Below the pieces are notes generated by a model, which made no database searches, was not told the DNA's origin, and saw nothing but the letters and a program-made list of their open reading frames with translations. From Desulfobacteraceae bacterium (GTDB lineage: Bacteria; Desulfobacterota; DSM-4660; Desulfatiglandales; Desulfatiglandaceae): 16,745 bases of DNA. Of this stretch, positions 14,660 through 16,745 are shown piece after piece (position 1 is the first letter of the stretch; every line of letters starts with the position of its first letter). Location of the stretch: positions 1 through 16,745 of the forward strand of contig DAOWOF010000024.1 in the NCBI GenBank assembly GCA_030642205.1. The letters run 5' to 3'. The translations under genes were made by a program, and so were the position numbers.

Positions 14660-14691
14660 CAATATTATCTCAATGATGCAAAGATTTATTT

Positions 14692-14723
14692 AAAAGCCGT
14701 TTTTTTTAAAATGATCGGCTTTT
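14692..14723. terminator. Bidirectional hairpin between binding-protein and kinase genes
   Basis: The arms AAAAGCCG (14692-14699) and CGGCTTTT (14716-14723) flank a 16-base loop. The downstream arm ends in a T run on the plus strand, and the minus strand also ends in TTTT. It lies in the gap between the two minus-strand genes, so it could reduce read-through from the binding-protein gene into the kinase gene. Confidence 0.55.
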
Positions 14724-14749
14724 TACGTGTCCATGAGGGAATATGACTA

Positions 14750-15658
14750 TTAATTCTTTATTATATTAATACCCAGCTTTTTTGCGATTGTCTCATTGAT
14801 TGATACAACTATTTTTCGAACATCTACCCTGGGGATATCTTTGGCATCTTTGCCATCCAGAATTTGATTCGCCATTTCTCCTGCCTGTGTTCCAATATCA
14901 AAAGGATCAATTCCAATCGCCAACAAGGCGCCAAGAGCCAAATATTTTTTTGAAAAAGTAATAATAGGTACCTTATTTTCAAGAGAAAAGAGAAGTAAGG
15001 CCTCAATCGTTTCAGGTGTTAGAACCGTTATATCAGGAAGCATCCAGAAGACATCAATTTTACCTTTAAAACCATCAATAATTGAAGGGACTTCCCTGGG
15101 GCTTGAAACGTTTTTTGATATTAGTCTAATCCCTCTTTTTTTAGCCGCATCAGATGCTCTTTTAACGAATATCTCGCTCTTATCAATATTATATATGATA
15201 CCAATAGTTTGAATATCTGGCAAGAATTCAAGTAGTTTTTGGACTTGAATCTCTTGAGGAACATTCATGCTGATGCCGGTAAAATCAACCCCTTCAGAAA
15301 GTAATGAATGAGGGTTAAGAACCATTAGATATACGATAGGAAATGACCTGATATCTTTTAATTTGGACAGAGCGCTCATCCCAATCGCAAGGGCTAAATC
15401 GGGTTTTAGCCTTTGAAGAACCTCAATAACATCCGAGTCTCCTAATTCAGATAGCACAACTCTTTCGACCTTTACATTGCAGACCTTTTTAAAGCCTTTA
15501 ATGGCCTCTTCATATGGGGCGACTCTGATACTTTGTACTGCAGCAATTTTATATAACGCGTAAACAGGTGCAGGAAAGAAAATAATAATGATCAGTAATA
15601 GAGATGGACATATTTGTCCTCCCTTTTCCCAAAAAATTTTAAACCTCTTCAACTTCAT
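14750..15658 (-). CDS. Periplasmic ABC-type substrate-binding protein (ABC_sub_bind family)
   Basis: A 302-residue exported binding protein. The N-terminus is long and basic and then strongly hydrophobic (about residues 18-32), with a likely cleavage site after V-Y-A at 34. The mature part shows two lobes of the ABC_sub_bind (PF04392) type. Features include the first-lobe end P-D-L-A-L-A-IG (about 87-93), F-P-I-V-Y-L-M-V-LNP, a G-V-D-FTGIS hinge (about 123-130), I-G-I-I-YN-I-D-KS, and D-I-G-T-Q-A-GEMANQIL-D-GK (about 254-270). The known family binds small ligands such as tryptophan analogues or peptides, but pocket specificity is unreadable here. No permease or ATPase gene accompanies it. The ATG at 15658 lacks a Shine-Dalgarno sequence; a GGGAGG inside the gene precedes only an out-of-frame ATG. 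Confidence 0.87.
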   Translation of the reverse strand: MKLKRFKIFWEKGGQICPSLLLIIIIFFPAPVYALYKIAAVQSIRVAPYEEAIKGFKKVCNVKVERVVLSELGDSDVIEVLQRLKPDLALAIGMSALSKLKDIRSFPIVYLMVLNPHSLLSEGVDFTGISMNVPQEIQVQKLLEFLPDIQTIGIIYNIDKSEIFVKRASDAAKKRGIRLISKNVSSPREVPSIIDGFKGKIDVFWMLPDITVLTPETIEALLLFSLENKVPIITFSKKYLALGALLAIGIDPFDIGTQAGEMANQILDGKDAKDIPRVDVRKIVVSINETIAKKLGINIIKN

Positions 15659-15707
15659 AAATTACAACACGGAATGCATAAGCCCCAATAATTTATACTA
15701 AGGCCTC

Positions 15708-15863
15708 GCTCAAAAATAATTTCATATTTTGGTCTCTCATCTTCAGTCTGTCTTCGGACGCTGCGCTTCCATGCTTAATCGAAACGCATAGGTAAGCGAG
15801 CGCCTGCGAGGCTCCGAATTCAACCTAAATCTGAGCGCCAATTCTGCGAATTTGTTTTTGAGC
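15708..15863. repeat. 156-bp degenerate element with inverted ends
   Basis: The ends GCTCAAAAA (15708-15716) and TTTTTGAGC (15855-15863) are exact inverted copies, and imperfect pairing extends inwards for nearly 20 more bases. Inside, TTCGGA (15753-15758) and TCCGAA (15813-15818) form a second inverted pair, and the centre is clearly richer in G+C than its surroundings. It has no coding capacity. It looks like a decayed miniature element or a REP-like structure. Confidence 0.5.
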
Positions 15864-15868
15864 TAACC

Positions 15869-15880
15869 CTAACTTCGGCC
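15869..15880 (+). repeat. Solo copy of the MITE-like end motif
   Basis: CTAACTTCGGCC matches exactly the inner part of the left inverted repeat of the element at 1935-2070 (bases 1946-1957), and the next bases are similar (a C/T-rich run with CTTC). It may be one surviving end of a second copy. Confidence 0.4.
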
Positions 15881-16115
15881 TCTTATCTTCCGGCCTCCAT
15901 AAGCATTATCTTTAAAATGAATATCTTGATTAAGATTTATATCTAAAAGGGGATCAAATTTACTAATTTGACATATGAATAAGTTGATTTAAAATATATT
16001 CTATAATAATATTTATAAAAATATACTATGGAAAAATAAATTATACAAATACTTTTATTAAGATATGTTGATGTGAACCAACAATATAAGTTAAGATACA
16101 TAAGAAGATTAACCT

Positions 16116-16155
16116 CCTTGAACTATCCGCATCAAGGCATATTTTTTAAATTTTT
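16116..16155 (+). promoter_or_regulatory. Hairpin followed by T runs upstream of the TonB receptor gene
   Basis: CCTTGA (16116-16121) and TCAAGG (16132-16137) form a 6-bp stem with a 10-base loop. T runs of six (16142-16147) and five (16151-16155) follow within a few bases. The shape is that of a weak intrinsic terminator, so it could be an attenuator in the receptor leader. No riboswitch core was recognised around it. Confidence 0.35.
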
Positions 16156-16174
16156 GCATATATGCCTTCCTGGA

Positions 16175-16745
16175 ATGACTTTCTCAAACCTTGCGCGACT
16201 TTTTTTGCATAAGAGCTGTATCATATGCTTATCTCTGTTCTTTTTTTTCTCATCTTATAATATTCTCGGAGCTCAGACCGGCGAAGAATTTGAAATCCTG
16301 AATCTATATTATACGGAAAAGGATCTGGTGGTAATATCTGCTACCAGACACCCTAAATCTATATCTCAGGTTGCAGAAAATATTACGGTAATAACAAAGA
16401 AAGACCTTGCAAATATACATGCCCATACCCTGTCAGAAATACTACAAAGGATTCCCGGTATTTATATTCAATCCAACAGGGATTTTGGAGGACATTCCCA
16501 AATCGACATCCAGGGTTCGGATATCAGGCATGTATTGGTTCTTATTGATGGTATCTCATGGAATTTAATGGCTAATGGTTCTGCTTTGACTCAATCAATT
16601 CCAGTGGGAATAATCAAAAGAATTGAGATAATTAAAGGCCCTGCCTCCTCTTCCTGGGGTTCCTCTCTTGGCGGAGTAATAAATATTATCACAAAATCAG
16701 AAGATAGCAAAAAACCGACCTGTATCATCCATGGTTCCTATGGGG
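16175..16745 (+). CDS. TonB-dependent outer-membrane receptor, N-terminal part (3' truncated)
   Basis: The first 190 codons of an outer-membrane ligand-gated channel; the gene runs past the right edge. A basic, then strongly hydrophobic, signal peptide ends near L-G-A (residue 33). E-K-D-L-V-VISATR-H (about 48-59) is a TonB-box-like start. The plug domain follows: I-T-V-I-T-K-K-D-L, L-S-E-I-L-Q-R-IPGIYIQ (about 86-99), I-D-I-Q-GS, VLIDGISW (about 122-129), and R-I-E-I-I-KGPASSSWGSSLGGVINIITK (about 149-174). The ATG at 16175 was chosen because it heads the signal peptide; GTG at 16073 and TTG at 16118 are in frame but extend a non-signal-like N-terminus. The Shine-Dalgarno sequence is poor. 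The receptor is divergent from the binding-protein and kinase genes, and the substrate is unknown. Confidence 0.93.
   Translation, partial: MTFSNLARLFLHKSCIICLSLFFFFSSYNILGAQTGEEFEILNLYYTEKDLVVISATRHPKSISQVAENITVITKKDLANIHAHTLSEILQRIPGIYIQSNRDFGGHSQIDIQGSDIRHVLVLIDGISWNLMANGSALTQSIPVGIIKRIEIIKGPASSSWGSSLGGVINIITKSEDSKKPTCIIHGSYG

Larger units (their letters stand above)
15659..16174. other. 516-bp divergent control region of the binding-protein and TonB receptor genes
   Basis: No gene is visible. The half near the binding-protein gene is occupied by a degenerate inverted-repeat element (15708-15863), followed by a 12-mer shared with the MITE-like element at 1935-2070. The half near the receptor gene is very AT-rich and holds a candidate -35 box TTGACA at 15968-15973 with only a poor -10 at normal spacing. 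It also contains a hairpin followed by T runs (16116-16155). Confidence 0.5.

Noticed and set aside
15708..15863. Integron attC site
   Set aside because: It has inverted ends and a folded core, but the conserved GTTRRRY / RYYYAAC pair is not present at matching ends and no integrase or cassette genes are seen.
15867..16174. Cobalamin or other riboswitch upstream of the TonB receptor
   Set aside because: No conserved B12-box-like or other riboswitch core could be recognised in the AT-rich leader.
1..16745. CRISPR arrays, tRNA or rRNA genes
   Set aside because: No regularly spaced direct repeats and no cloverleaf or rRNA-like conserved stretches were found; the 34-bp repeat has only three irregularly spaced copies.

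Overview
The window is a low-G+C bacterial chromosome segment with Gram-negative features: a lipoprotein, a TonB-dependent outer-membrane receptor, exported and periplasmic proteins, and a SPOR/LysM cell-envelope protein. The combination of a GH57 glucanotransferase with a DUF1926-type C-terminus, a DUF3568-type lipoprotein, and a TonB receptor next to an orphan ABC_sub_bind protein and a hybrid kinase suggests a member of the Desulfobacterota (former Deltaproteobacteria). That placement is inference from gene content, not from a marker gene.

Left part (1-4.6 kb). This is a loosely packed, accessory-looking stretch. It holds the 3' end of a GH57 glycosidase, a membrane-anchored four-TPR protein, a small secreted protein, a DUF3568-like lipoprotein, and a translationally coupled pair of small conserved-type proteins (one cysteine-bearing and cytosolic, one membrane). 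The long gaps contain decayed mobile DNA: an IS3-family transposase remnant with an in-frame stop, a 136-bp MITE-like element with 25-bp inverted ends, an unidentified coding remnant, and two of the three copies of a 34-bp palindromic repeat.

Middle part (4.6-12.6 kb). These are housekeeping-type genes. panB (pantothenate synthesis) has a clear promoter. recD (RecBCD alpha subunit) converges on panB, and the third copy of the palindromic repeat begins in the panB stop codon. Divergent from recD is an ExeA/DamX-like AAA ATPase with one membrane segment, LysM and SPOR. It converges on an M3 oligoendopeptidase, with a double hairpin between the two. Upstream of the peptidase on the same strand lies a class V aminotransferase.

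Right part (12.6-16.7 kb). A likely sensing and uptake locus: a hybrid histidine kinase (CHASE8-like periplasmic region, HAMP, HisKA, HATPase, receiver) and a periplasmic ABC_sub_bind protein on the minus strand, and the start of a TonB-dependent receptor on the plus strand. No ABC permease or ATPase is present. The likely logic is import across the outer membrane by the receptor, capture by the binding protein and signalling through the kinase; the ligand cannot be told from the sequence. A second palindromic element lies in the shared promoter region.

Across the window the 9-mer AAACCGGAT occurs six times, always on the plus strand.
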